A stretch of DNA of 64,000 bases. Origin: Pelagibacteraceae bacterium. Its GTDB lineage: Bacteria; Pseudomonadota; Alphaproteobacteria; HIMB59. Positions 51,549 to 63,549 of this stretch are shown piece by piece. Position numbers and translations under genes: made by a program. The stretch covers positions 60,083-124,082 of the forward strand of contig BOYI01000004.1 in the NCBI GenBank assembly GCA_019651435.1. Direction: 5' to 3'. The number at the start of each line of letters is the position of its first letter. Within the stretch, counting starts at the first letter, position 1. Below the pieces are notes generated by a model. That model did not search any database. It saw only the letters and a list, made by a program, of their open reading frames with translations, and was not told where the DNA came from.

Positions 51549-52225
51549 GATAGGATCGATTCAATAATTTTTTTTCCATCTTTTGAAACGTGAAAATCTT
51601 GATAAGCCCTCTCAGGATGAGGCATCATTCCTAGGATATTTCTATTTTTATTAGTAATGCCAGCAATATTATCTAAAGAGCCATTAATATTGCCATCATC
51701 AATCGAGCCTTCACCTCTACAGTACTCAAAAGCGATTAGTTCTTCATTTTGTAAATAGCTTAATGTTTCTTGATCGCAGTAAAAGTTTCCTTCATTGTGA
51801 GCAACTGGAATTTGGAGAACTTCGGTATCTTTGATATTGCAATTAAATTTATTATCGAATTTTTTTTTTATGTAACAGTCTTTTCCTAAAAATTTTATGG
51901 ATTTATTTTGAATTAAGGCACCTTTTAGTAAACCAATTTCAGTAAGTATTTGAAAACCATTACATATTCCTAAAAGATATCTTCCATTATTAGCATGATC
52001 GATAACATCATGAATGATATTGCTTTTTGAGGCCATTGCTCCTGAGCGTAAATAATCTCCAAAGCTAAAACCCCCTGGTAATATGACTAAATCGACATTG
52101 GGTAAAGAAGACTCTTCATGCCAGATATTGAACACTTCTCCATGAGTTAAATCTTTTAGATAGGTTAGGGCATCTCTATCACAATTTGATCCAGGGAAAG
52201 TTATTACAGCTGATTTAAAGCTCAT
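51545..52225 (-). CDS. purQ: Phosphoribosylformylglycinamidine synthase, PurQ glutaminase
   Basis: PurQ supplies ammonia from glutamine to PurL. The 226-residue class I amidotransferase has ITFPGSNCDRDAL at the start, LPGGFSFGDYLRSGAMAS near residue 50, the nucleophile in GICNGFQILTEIGLL near 85, and the His-x-Glu pair in MMPHPERAYQ near 201. The frame is intact. It overlaps purS and purL by four bases each. Confidence 0.97.
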   Translation of the reverse strand: MSFKSAVITFPGSNCDRDALTYLKDLTHGEVFNIWHEESSLPNVDLVILPGGFSFGDYLRSGAMASKSNIIHDVIDHANNGRYLLGICNGFQILTEIGLLKGALIQNKSIKFLGKDCYIKKKFDNKFNCNIKDTEVLQIPVAHNEGNFYCDQETLSYLQNEELIAFEYCRGEGSIDDGNINGSLDNIAGITNKNRNILGMMPHPERAYQDFHVSKDGKKIIESILS

Positions 52226-52461
52226 CCAAGTACTTCGTACTCTTCAATAATTTCATTAACCAATAGCCTTTTACATGCAACATCAATCTTTTCTGATCTT
52301 TCTTTTTCATTAAGACTGTCAGGAAGATCAATTTCAATAAGTTTACCTTGCCTGATATTGCTGAATTCCTCAAAGCCTAAACTTTTAAGTGATTGCTCAA
52401 TCACTTTACCTTGAGGTTCGAGTATTTGGCTTTTTAATCGGATAAGGATTTTAATTCTCAT
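52222..52461 (-). CDS. purS: Phosphoribosylformylglycinamidine synthase, PurS subunit
   Basis: PurS is the small bridging subunit that stabilises the PurL-PurQ complex. The 79-residue protein reads ILIRLKSQILEPQGKVIEQSL, then FSNIRQGKLIEIDL, matching the family, with the proline-glycine turn and the RQGK block. Placement between purC and purQ is the normal order in bacteria with split FGAM synthase. Its start shares a base with the purC stop. Confidence 0.95.
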   Translation of the reverse strand: MRIKILIRLKSQILEPQGKVIEQSLKSLGFEEFSNIRQGKLIEIDLPDSLNEKERSEKIDVACKRLLVNEIIEEYEVLG

Positions 52462-53177
52462 TATGATTTAATATTCAATCGTTCTAGTACTTCTTGGTAG
52501 GCTCCCTCAACATCACCTAAATCTCTTCTAAAGCGATCTTTATCGAGTTTCTTGTTTGTTTTTAAATCCCATAATCGGCATGTATCAGGAGAAATTTCAT
52601 CAGCAAGGATGACTTCTTTTGTTTTTTTGCAAATTCCAAATTCTAATTTGAAGTCAATTAAATTAATTCCAATAGAATAGAATATGCCTCTTAGTATATC
52701 ATTTATTCTAAGTGAATATTCATCGATCAATTCTAATTCATCAAATGAACAGAGCCCTATATTCAAAATATGTTCAGAGCTAATATGCGGATCACCAAGC
52801 TCATCTGATTTGAGACAATACTCAATTAATGTGTCCGCAAGAGGTGTACCTTCTTTGATGCCAAACTTTTTTGACAATGAGCCAGCAAAATAATTCCTTA
52901 CTAAAACTTCAATTGGGATGATATCTACTTTTTTTAAAAGTTGAGATTTTTGATTTATTTTTTTCAGAAAGTGAGTTGGTATATTGCAATTATTAAGTAC
53001 ATCAAATAAATAAGAGGAAATAGAATTATTTATAATTCCTTTATTTTTAATAGAACCCTTTTTAAGATTATTAAAAGCAGTCGCATCATCTTTATAAGTA
53101 GCAACTACTTGGTTAGCGGATTTTGCATAAATAATTTTTGCTTTACCTTCATACAATTTTTTCATTTTGGAAGCCAT
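52461..53177 (-). CDS. purC: SAICAR synthetase
   Basis: PurC joins CAIR and aspartate with ATP in purine synthesis. The 238-residue protein shows LYEGKAKIIYA near residue 8, KDDATAFN near 30, VEVLVRNYFAGSLSKKFG-like residues around 85, DPHISSEHIL near 130, LIDFKLEFG near 184, and ADEISPDTCRLWD near 202. The frame is intact. It is directly preceded by purB and overlaps purS by one base. Confidence 0.97.
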   Translation of the reverse strand: MASKMKKLYEGKAKIIYAKSANQVVATYKDDATAFNNLKKGSIKNKGIINNSISSYLFDVLNNCNIPTHFLKKINQKSQLLKKVDIIPIEVLVRNYFAGSLSKKFGIKEGTPLADTLIEYCLKSDELGDPHISSEHILNIGLCSFDELELIDEYSLRINDILRGIFYSIGINLIDFKLEFGICKKTKEVILADEISPDTCRLWDLKTNKKLDKDRFRRDLGDVEGAYQEVLERLNIKS

Positions 53178-54467
53178 CTAAATAACTCTTTTAAAAATCA
53201 AATCAACATTTTTAAACAAATTATTGTTGGTAAAAATTTGATCAATTTTTTTTGACAAATTAAATTTTGATAAGGTTGGGTGGCTGAGTAAATTTACTCT
53301 AAAGTCAGTTTTTTCATTCCAAGTTTTTAGGGCGCATTCTTGTACAATCTTATATGCATCCTCTCTTGAAACCCCATTTTCAATGAGGAAAATAAGTGCA
53401 TTTTGAGAGAAAGGGAGTCCTTTTAGTAATTCAACATTTAAAAGCATATTTTTTTTGTGAACAACAAGATTATTAATAATATTAATCATTCTTTGAACAG
53501 CAAAATCAAGTGTGATGGTTGCATTTGGGGCGTTAATTCTTTCAACACTCGAATGACTAATATCCCTCTCATGCCATGTTGTAATATTTTCAAGAGCAGG
53601 AATAACAAGAGATCTGATGACTTTCGCCAGTCCAGATACATTTTCTGATAATATAGGATTTTTTTTATGAGGCATGGCCGAACTACCTTTTTGCCCTTTT
53701 CCAAAACCTTCTTCAACTTCAAGCACTTCTGTTCTTTGTAGGTGTCTTATTTCAGTCGCAAGTCTTTCTAACGAACTTGCTATCAATGAAAATACGCTAA
53801 ATAGTTCTGCATGTCGGTCTCGTGGAATAATTTGTGTGGAAACAGGCTCAATAGAAAATTTTAATTTTTTAGCAACTATTTTTTCAACTCTTTGGTCAAT
53901 ATTAGAATAGGTACCAATGGGACCTGACATTTGAATAGTTTGAATTTGGTTAATTGCTTTTTTTAACCTCTCTAAATTTCTTTTGTTTTCCTCAAAATAT
54001 CCAAGAATTTTTAAACCAAAAGTAGTTGTTTCAGCATGGATCCCATGGCTTCGGCCAATACATACTGTATGCTTGTGTTTTAAAGCTAGTTTTTTTAGAA
54101 CTTTTCCATAATCCTCTAAGCCTTTTTTTATAATATGACTAGCTTGACTGAGTTGAATAGAAAAAGAGGTATCTAAAATATCGCTTGATGTCAGGCCTTT
54201 GTGAATAAATCTAGACTCTGGTCCAACATATTTTGCTACATTCGTTAAAAAAGCGATAACGTCATGCTTTGTTTTCTTTTCGATTTGCTCAATTTCTTTG
54301 ACTTTAAATTTTGCTTTTTTCTTGATTTTAGAGGTAGTACCTTTAGGAATTTGACCTAATTGCTCCATTGCTGAAGAAGCAAGAATTTCAATATCAAGCC
54401 ATATTTGAAACTTATTTTGGTCTTCCCAAATATCTTTGAGTAATTTTCTAGAGTATCTTGGTATCAA
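53178..54467 (-). CDS. purB: Adenylosuccinate lyase
   Basis: PurB cleaves SAICAR and adenylosuccinate. The 429-residue protein of the fumarase/aspartase superfamily begins IPRYSRKLLKDIWEDQNKF, shows KTKHDVIAFL near residue 83, FIHKGLTSSDILDTS near 107, GRSHGIHAE near 158, and the mobile-loop signature GSSAMPHKKNPI near 263. The frame is intact. It overlaps map by four bases and abuts purC. PurA, encoded at 9-10 kb, is its partner in AMP synthesis. Confidence 0.97.
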   Translation of the reverse strand: MIPRYSRKLLKDIWEDQNKFQIWLDIEILASSAMEQLGQIPKGTTSKIKKKAKFKVKEIEQIEKKTKHDVIAFLTNVAKYVGPESRFIHKGLTSSDILDTSFSIQLSQASHIIKKGLEDYGKVLKKLALKHKHTVCIGRSHGIHAETTTFGLKILGYFEENKRNLERLKKAINQIQTIQMSGPIGTYSNIDQRVEKIVAKKLKFSIEPVSTQIIPRDRHAELFSVFSLIASSLERLATEIRHLQRTEVLEVEEGFGKGQKGSSAMPHKKNPILSENVSGLAKVIRSLVIPALENITTWHERDISHSSVERINAPNATITLDFAVQRMINIINNLVVHKKNMLLNVELLKGLPFSQNALIFLIENGVSREDAYKIVQECALKTWNEKTDFRVNLLSHPTLSKFNLSKKIDQIFTNNNLFKNVDLIFKRVI

Positions 54468-55240
54468 TTATAAAAAATCCCGTTTGGAGATTCTGTCAGA
54501 ATCTCAATCTTATCACCATTTATATATACCGTATGTTCGTATTGAGCGCTAAGTGTTTTATCTTTTGTCACAGCTGTCCATCCATCATTTAGTATTTTTG
54601 AATGATATTTGCCAGCATTAATCATAGGCTCAACAGTAAAGATCATGCCATCAACAAATTTAACGTTATCGTAATCTTTATCGTAGTAATGCAAAATACT
54701 TGGATTTTCGTGAAAGTTGAGCCCAACTCCATGACCACAAAAGTCTCGTACCACACTAAAATTATTAAAATGAGCTATTTCTTCAATTTTTTTACCAATA
54801 AGACTTATTGGAGAACCAGCCTTAATTACATTTAAACTCTCAATTAAACAAGAGTGAGTAATGTTACAAAGATTTTGTGCTTTGACAGAAATATTTCCAA
54901 CTTTATACATTCTTGACGAGTCACCATGCCAGCCATCAATAATGGTAGTCACATCAACATTTAAGATATCACCTTCTTCAAGCCTTCGATCTTTAGAGGG
55001 AATACCATGGCAGATAACACGATTTAAGGAAGTGCATGTAGATTTTGGAAAGCCACGATAAAATAAAGGGGCGGGAGAGCCTCCTAATTTTTTAATTCTA
55101 TCTAAACAATAGTTATCAATTTCATCAGTGGTAATACCCACGGTAATTAAATCATTTAATTCATCTAAGATTGTAGCAGTAATTTTACTTGCTTCTCTAC
55201 AAGGATTTATTTCACTTGTTTTATATATTTTAATTTTCAT
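54464..55240 (-). CDS. map: Methionine aminopeptidase, type I
   Basis: Map removes the initiator methionine. The 258-residue protein has the five metal ligands in order: Asp in DVTTIIDGWHGDSSRMYK (two), His in CGHGVGLNFHENP, Glu in MIFTVEPMIN and Glu in AQYEHTVYI. The substrate-binding Cys-His region VICHGIPSKDRRLEEGD is also clear. The frame is intact. It overlaps sfsA by 11 bases and purB by four, linking it to the purine run. Confidence 0.96.
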   Translation of the reverse strand: MKIKIYKTSEINPCREASKITATILDELNDLITVGITTDEIDNYCLDRIKKLGGSPAPLFYRGFPKSTCTSLNRVICHGIPSKDRRLEEGDILNVDVTTIIDGWHGDSSRMYKVGNISVKAQNLCNITHSCLIESLNVIKAGSPISLIGKKIEEIAHFNNFSVVRDFCGHGVGLNFHENPSILHYYDKDYDNVKFVDGMIFTVEPMINAGKYHSKILNDGWTAVTKDKTLSAQYEHTVYINGDKIEILTESPNGIFYN

Positions 55241-55936
55241 TAATTTTAATTTGTTTTATTACATCTATTCCTTTTTTGGAAACTTCACAGGAAAATGCAA
55301 TAAACTTCACACCATTTTTTTTAGCAATGATAGAATTTTTATAATATTCCTCATCAATATCTTTGGCTATAGAAAATATATTAATGTCTTTTCGTTGAAT
55401 TAAGTAAACTAAATAACAATCATGTCCCTGTTTTGACATTTCTCCTAATTCAATTAGGTGTTTAGATCCGCGAGTGGTTTTGGCATCTGGAAATTCAGCT
55501 AAACCTTTTACCCTCGATAGGGTCACTGACTTTACTTCAATGAAACAATCTTTTCCTTTTGGATTTTTAATGAAAATATCTACTCTAGAATTTTTTCCAT
55601 ATTTTACCTCTTTTTTAATTTCTGAAGATTACCCTGAAGATTATCTAAAATTTTTTTTTGTTTAATTGCCTCAAAGATTATTCCATTTGGTAAAGAGGTG
55701 TTAATACCAACATAAACACCATTATGTTTAATAGCCTCTAATCTATACTTTAATTTTGCTTTTGGGTTATCAACTTTAGCAATCAATACTTTAGCATTTT
55801 CATTTAGCATTCCTCTTAAAGAGCCTGTGTTTGGGCAATAAGTTGTTATGATATTTCTGTCTAATACAGCATCTACGAAAAAACGCTTATAGCGTTTTAT
55901 AAAAAAACCCTCTAAAATTTTCTCTTTATATTTCAT
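55230..55936 (-). CDS. sfsA: SfsA-family protein (frameshifted)
   Basis: SfsA was named for sugar-fermentation stimulation and has a nuclease-like fold, but its role is unclear. The N-terminal frame reads KILEGFFIKRYKRFFVDA, ITTYCPNTGSLRGM and GVYVGINTSLPN. A break near 55612, where one more A in an A-run restores the frame, leads to VDIFIKNPKGKDCFIEVKSVT, FPDAKTTRGSKHLIEL and FSIAKDIDEEY. The order matches the family. It is the first gene of the nine-gene minus run. Its start codon is two bases from the divergent CinA-like start. Confidence 0.9.
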
Positions 55937-55938
55937 TT

Positions 55939-56679
55939 ATGTTTAAAAATAATATTAAAAATGCATGCCTTGTAATTATTGGTAATGAGATTTTAACAGG
56001 AAGAACACAAGATAAAAATATAAATCATATAGCTAAAGAGTTATTTAAAGTTGGAATTTTATTAAGTTATGTTTGTGTAATACCAGACATTCAAAAAAAA
56101 ATTATAAAAGAAATACGAAGATTAAAAAAAAATTATAATTATGTAATAACCACTGGAGGTATTGGGCCCACTCATGATGATATCACTGCTGAGTCCATAT
56201 CAATCGCTGTTGGTTTAGAATACAAACTTCATCAAGGAGCTTATAAAGAATTAATCAAATACTATAAAAAAATTAAATCCGAATTAACTGATGCCAGAAA
56301 AAAAATGGCCTATATGCCATCAAATGCAAAATTAATTAAAAACAAAATAAGCGGCGCCCCTGGATTTAATATTGAGAATATTTATGTCTTTGCTGGCATT
56401 CCTTCTATTGTAGAAGCTATGATGAGAGAGTTTATTAAATCAATTAAAAATAAAAATAAGTTTTATAGCTCATCAATCATTACTAAATTATTTGAGAGTA
56501 AGATTGCAAATATTCTTAAATATGCAGAAAAAAATTTTACTGATGTTTCAATCGGCAGCTATCCTATTTTTGATGGTAAACCCAGAGGAGTAGAGATTGT
56601 TATAAGTTCATTGACTAATAAAAAAAATGCTCAAAAAGCTAAAAAATTTATACAAACAGAAATAAACAAAATTATTTAA
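55939..56679 (+). CDS. CinA-like molybdopterin-binding domain protein
   Basis: The 246-residue protein has the MoCF/CinA N-terminal domain: ACLVIIGNEILTGRTQDKN, then YVCVIPDIQKKI, YVITTGGIGPTHDDITAESI and GAPGFNIENIYVFAGIP. The C-terminal amidohydrolase-like part of full CinA is absent, as in many alphaproteobacteria. The TTGGIGPTHDD block places it in the competence/damage-inducible CinA group rather than MoaB. Biological role is uncertain. It is divergent from sfsA and precedes the tRNA/rRNA genes. Confidence 0.88.
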   Translation: MFKNNIKNACLVIIGNEILTGRTQDKNINHIAKELFKVGILLSYVCVIPDIQKKIIKEIRRLKKNYNYVITTGGIGPTHDDITAESISIAVGLEYKLHQGAYKELIKYYKKIKSELTDARKKMAYMPSNAKLIKNKISGAPGFNIENIYVFAGIPSIVEAMMREFIKSIKNKNKFYSSSIITKLFESKIANILKYAEKNFTDVSIGSYPIFDGKPRGVEIVISSLTNKKNAQKAKKFIQTEINKII

Positions 56680-56715
56680 GAATTATTGTTTTTAATATAA
56701 AACAATAGTTCTCTT

Positions 56716-56792
56716 GGCGGAGTAGCTCAGTTGGTTAGAGCGGTGGAATCATAATCCATGTGTCGGGGGTTCGAATCCCTCCTCCGCTACCA
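56716..56792 (+). tRNA. tRNA-Met (CAT, elongator)
   Basis: A 77-base cloverleaf with encoded CCA: acceptor GGCGGAG with CTCCGCT in the 3' arm, D arm GCTC/GAGC, anticodon loop ATCATAA giving CAT, T arm GGGGG TTCGAAT CCCTC. The closed first base pair and G1 distinguish it from the initiator. A tRNA-Ile(CAT) read by TilS is an alternative, but the overall form resembles the alphaproteobacterial elongator Met. Confidence 0.88.
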
Positions 56793-56841
56793 ACTATTGT
56801 ATTGATATTATTATATTTTTATCATATCTTTCGCTTCTGAT

Positions 56842-56918
<77 letters not shown>

Positions 56919-56978
56919 AATGTCCACATTTTATTAATCTTTTCAGTCATTTTTTTTAAATTTTTTTACTAAATGCAT

Positions 56979-57006
56979 TTGACAAAGACACGATAAAGTG
57001 TAGATA
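56979..57006 (+). promoter_or_regulatory. Probable rrn promoter
   Basis: TTGACA at 56979-56984 and TAGATA at 57001-57006 are separated by 16 bases, about 205 bases before the 16S start. It is the only consensus -35 box seen in the leader. An alternative -10 (TATATT, 57005-57010) has a longer, less likely spacer. Confidence 0.65.
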
Positions 57007-57059
57007 TATTCTACTTTTTATTCGATTCATTGGGCCATTAATTGTGCACCAGTGATTCT

Positions 57060-57071
57060 TGCTCTTTATTA
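57060..57071 (+). promoter_or_regulatory. boxA-like antitermination site in the rrn leader
   Basis: The leader contains TGCTCTTTATTA, close to the E. coli rrn boxA TGCTCTTTAACA, lying between the promoter and the 16S processing stem, where boxA is expected. It would load NusB-NusE (S10) to prevent early termination of the rRNA transcript. Confidence 0.6.
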
Positions 57072-57083
57072 TTAGTAAATATG

Positions 57084-57100
57084 AAATGAATAGACGGTGG
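57084..57100 (+). promoter_or_regulatory. 16S processing stem, 5' strand
   Basis: AATAGACGGTGG (57089-57100) is exactly complementary to CCACCGTCTATT at 58745-58756 just beyond the 16S end. With flanking A-U and G-U pairs the stem extends to about 17 bp. Such flanking stems are the RNase III processing sites of 16S precursors. Confidence 0.75.
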
Positions 57101-57211
57101 GTTTATAACGTTAAATATTGGCTAAGTTAGTATTTGAGAAAAATACTATCTCAATATTTGGCGTCTAACCTACGTCAATTTAAAACTTTGTTTTTTATGA
57201 GTAGGTAATTC

Positions 57212-58705
<1,494 letters not shown>

Positions 58706-58744
58706 AAAGGAAAAAACTTTGAACTCAGTGCACGTTCAAAGTAA

Positions 58745-58761
58745 CCACCGTCTATTTGTTT
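58745..58761 (+). promoter_or_regulatory. 16S processing stem, 3' strand
   Basis: CCACCGTCTATT pairs with the leader segment at 57089-57100, enclosing the whole 16S sequence. It lies 40 bases after the 16S 3' end and before tRNA-Ile. Confidence 0.75.
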
Positions 58762-58798
58762 TGCTTTTTTTCAACTATGTTGATGAAAGGCATTAATT

Positions 58799-58875
58799 GG
58801 GCGTGTAGCTCAGTTGGTTAGAGCGCGCGCTTGATGGGCTGTGAGGTCGGAGGTTCAAGTCCTCCTCGCCCACCA
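58799..58875 (+). tRNA. tRNA-Ile (GAT) with indels
   Basis: The standard spacer tRNA-Ile: GGGCGTG acceptor start, GCTCAGTTGGTTAGAGC D arm, anticodon GAT in loop TTGATGG, T arm GGAGG TTCAAGT CCTCC, and CCA end. The 3' anticodon stem reads GCTGTG where GCGTG would pair with CGCGC, so one T looks inserted; the 3' acceptor strand has six bases (TCGCCC) where seven are needed, so one base looks deleted. This tRNA would not fold as written. Sequence error is the simplest cause. Confidence 0.85.
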
Positions 58876-58883
58876 ACACTGTT

Positions 58884-58959
58884 CAGGGATTAGCTCAGCT
58901 GGGAGAGCGCCTGATTTGCATTCAGGAGGTCAGCGGTTCGATCCCGCTATCCTCCACCA
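58884..58959 (+). tRNA. tRNA-Ala (TGC)
   Basis: The second spacer tRNA: D arm GCTCAGCTGGGAGAGC, anticodon stem-loop CCTGA TTTGCAT TCAGG with anticodon TGC, T arm AGCGG TTCGATC CCGCT, and CCA end. The first two bases (CA) do not pair with the 3' acceptor end, which expects GG, so the 5' end probably contains base errors. Identity is clear from anticodon and position. Confidence 0.9.
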
Positions 58960-59085
58960 TATTCTAATATAAATAATATTAATCTTATTTCGAATTCTTT
59001 AAATTGTTAATATGAAAATTAATAACTGATCAAAATAAATTTTTATTTGATTAAAATACGTACAAAATTTTTCTCTGTACGTAAT

Positions 59086-61815
<2,730 letters not shown>

Positions 61816-61852
61816 AGCGAAAAGTTTTAACTACAATGTGTTATAAAAAGTT

Positions 61853-61966
61853 TGTGTGGCGGTCATAGCGGAGTGAAAAAAACCCGATCCCATTTCGAAC
61901 TCGGTCGTGAAGGCCTCCAGCGCCGATGGTACTTAGTCTTAAGGCTTGGGAGAGAGGACGCCGCCT
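61853..61966 (+). rRNA. rrf: 5S ribosomal RNA
   Basis: About 114 bases. TGTGGCGGTCATAGCGGAG at the start and GGACGCCGCC at the end form the terminal stem; ACCCGATCCCATTTCGAACTCGG and GCGCCGATGGTA are the conserved internal parts. It ends the rrn operon. No clear intrinsic terminator follows, only AT-rich sequence. Confidence 0.93.
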
Positions 61967-62018
61967 ATTTGTTTACATATTTATATTTTTTTCAATTTTT
62001 GTTATTTTTGATTATAAA

Positions 62019-63535
62019 ATGAATTTAAAAAAATCCTTTTATATTTTTATTTGCCGCAAGCTTTGTAGTTGGTGCGGCAAGCTACAAACACAAAAATATC
62101 TATCTATTCAAAGACTATATATATAAAAATGATCACTTTATACAATTAAATTCAGCTAAAAAAAAAAAATTGATTTTATCTCTTAATGAAAATTTTCAAT
62201 TAGTTGATTACTTTATACCTGAGGAGCAACTTGATACAATGTATTTATCTCTATTTTTGCAAAAGTACGTGATATTAATTTATTAACTGGAGATGATAAA
62301 AAAGCAAAGGTGGTATTTGTATTGTTAATAATAACCAATTGTCGTAAATGGCTCTATGGAGTTGGTTATAATTCTCGACAATAAAAATAAAGAATTCCTA
62401 ACTTCAAAAAATTAAATTTTTATGATTTTGATTTAAATAATTTAAAAGTTAACGATGTTTTATGCAATAGAATATTGTTAATAAAGATAAAATTGAAATT
62501 ATAATTGTCTAGATCAAAAATTTAAAAATGAAAAACACAAATCTATCTTATTGTTATAATTATGATTTGAGCAATAATGTTTCACAACTAAAAATTTTTT
62601 GAGTCTAATTTAATCGAAAATAATGCTGGAAGAGGGGTTTTCCCAAAATTTTAAAAAATTTTATTTATCTTTTTCCTCAGATCAACATGATTTAAATAAA
62701 TTGAATTTGAAATATCCATCCAAGATTTAAAACAATATTCTTGGGGAAAAGTTTTAGAAATAGACTCTATAAAAAATTTCCCTATAAATTTTTTTCGTAT
62801 GGTCATAAAAATCCACAAGGATTATATTTCTATGAGGATAATATATATTAACAGACATTCCAAAAAATGAGAAATATTAAAATGGTTGGGGAATTTGGTT
62901 GGCCATTGTAGCACGGCTCAGATTAAAATTTTATGAACTTTTTAGGAGAATTGGGAAGACATTCTAGATTTACAAACCTATATATTCATGGAATCCAGGT
63001 ATTGGGATTTCTAATTTAATAGTTTTAATTTTTTCATGACGCCTGAATAATGATCTTATAATCTCTCCTTAAAAAAAGATCTTTTTATAGGGGACGGGAA
63101 AAAATGGATATGTAGCGGTTGAGAATATTTTTATTGGGCATAGAATTAAATATTATTCAACATGATAATGAAATCATATTATGGACAGATGATAAGAAAA
63201 TCATTTTTTTAAAAACACATTATTTCCCATTGATAAAAAATGGGTTGATGTTAGGGGGTCCAATCTTTTTATTGTTTTCATGTCATCACCTCGGCGAGAC
63301 AAAACCCAAAAAAGTTTGGGACCAACTTTATTGAATATTTTTTCAAAACGTTGGGAGTGATCCATCATAAATTACAGTAGTGTTTAAAAACCAAAATTTA
63401 AGTGAATGAGTTAAATTTAAAAGAATATTTATTAGATCCGCAAAAATTTTACCTATTTTTTAAAAAAATTTAATTTAAAAAAAGAACAAGAGGCCAATAA
63501 AAATTTTTGAAATTTTAAAAAAATTTGGGTTTCCC
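62019..63535 (+). CDS. Glucose/sorbosone dehydrogenase-like protein with cytochrome c domain (heavily frameshifted)
   Basis: No frame stays open, but joined pieces in all three frames give a consistent protein. From ATG 62019: a signal-like start (NLKKSFYIFI, then a hydrophobic AASFVVGAAS in another frame). Near 62735-62830 come GKVLEID and YGHKNPQGLYF (62798-62830), a hallmark of PQQ-type glucose/sorbosone dehydrogenases; then EFGWP near 62890, YSWNPGIGISN near 62985, GHRI near 63137 and EIILWTDDKKI near 63170. A C-terminal cytochrome c part follows: TGT TTT CA TGT CAT (63273-63286) is a CxxCH heme site lacking one base, then VGPTLLNIF and LNLKEYLLDPQKF. This fits a periplasmic sugar oxidase passing electrons to a built-in heme. 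More than ten indels are needed, so details are weak. Confidence 0.55.
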
Positions 63536-63549
63536 CAATAAATTTCAAA

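Noticed and set aside
56685..56706. Hairpin ATTGTTTT/AAAACAAT after the CinA-like gene as a terminator
   Set aside because: The stem is almost all A-T and no T-run follows, so it is weak; similar repeats are expected in such AT-rich DNA.
59057..59083. TACGTAC/GTACGTA inverted repeat before 23S as a mobile-element end or protein operator
   Set aside because: It lies inside the rRNA spacer directly before the 23S start, where a processing structure is more likely; no transposase is near.
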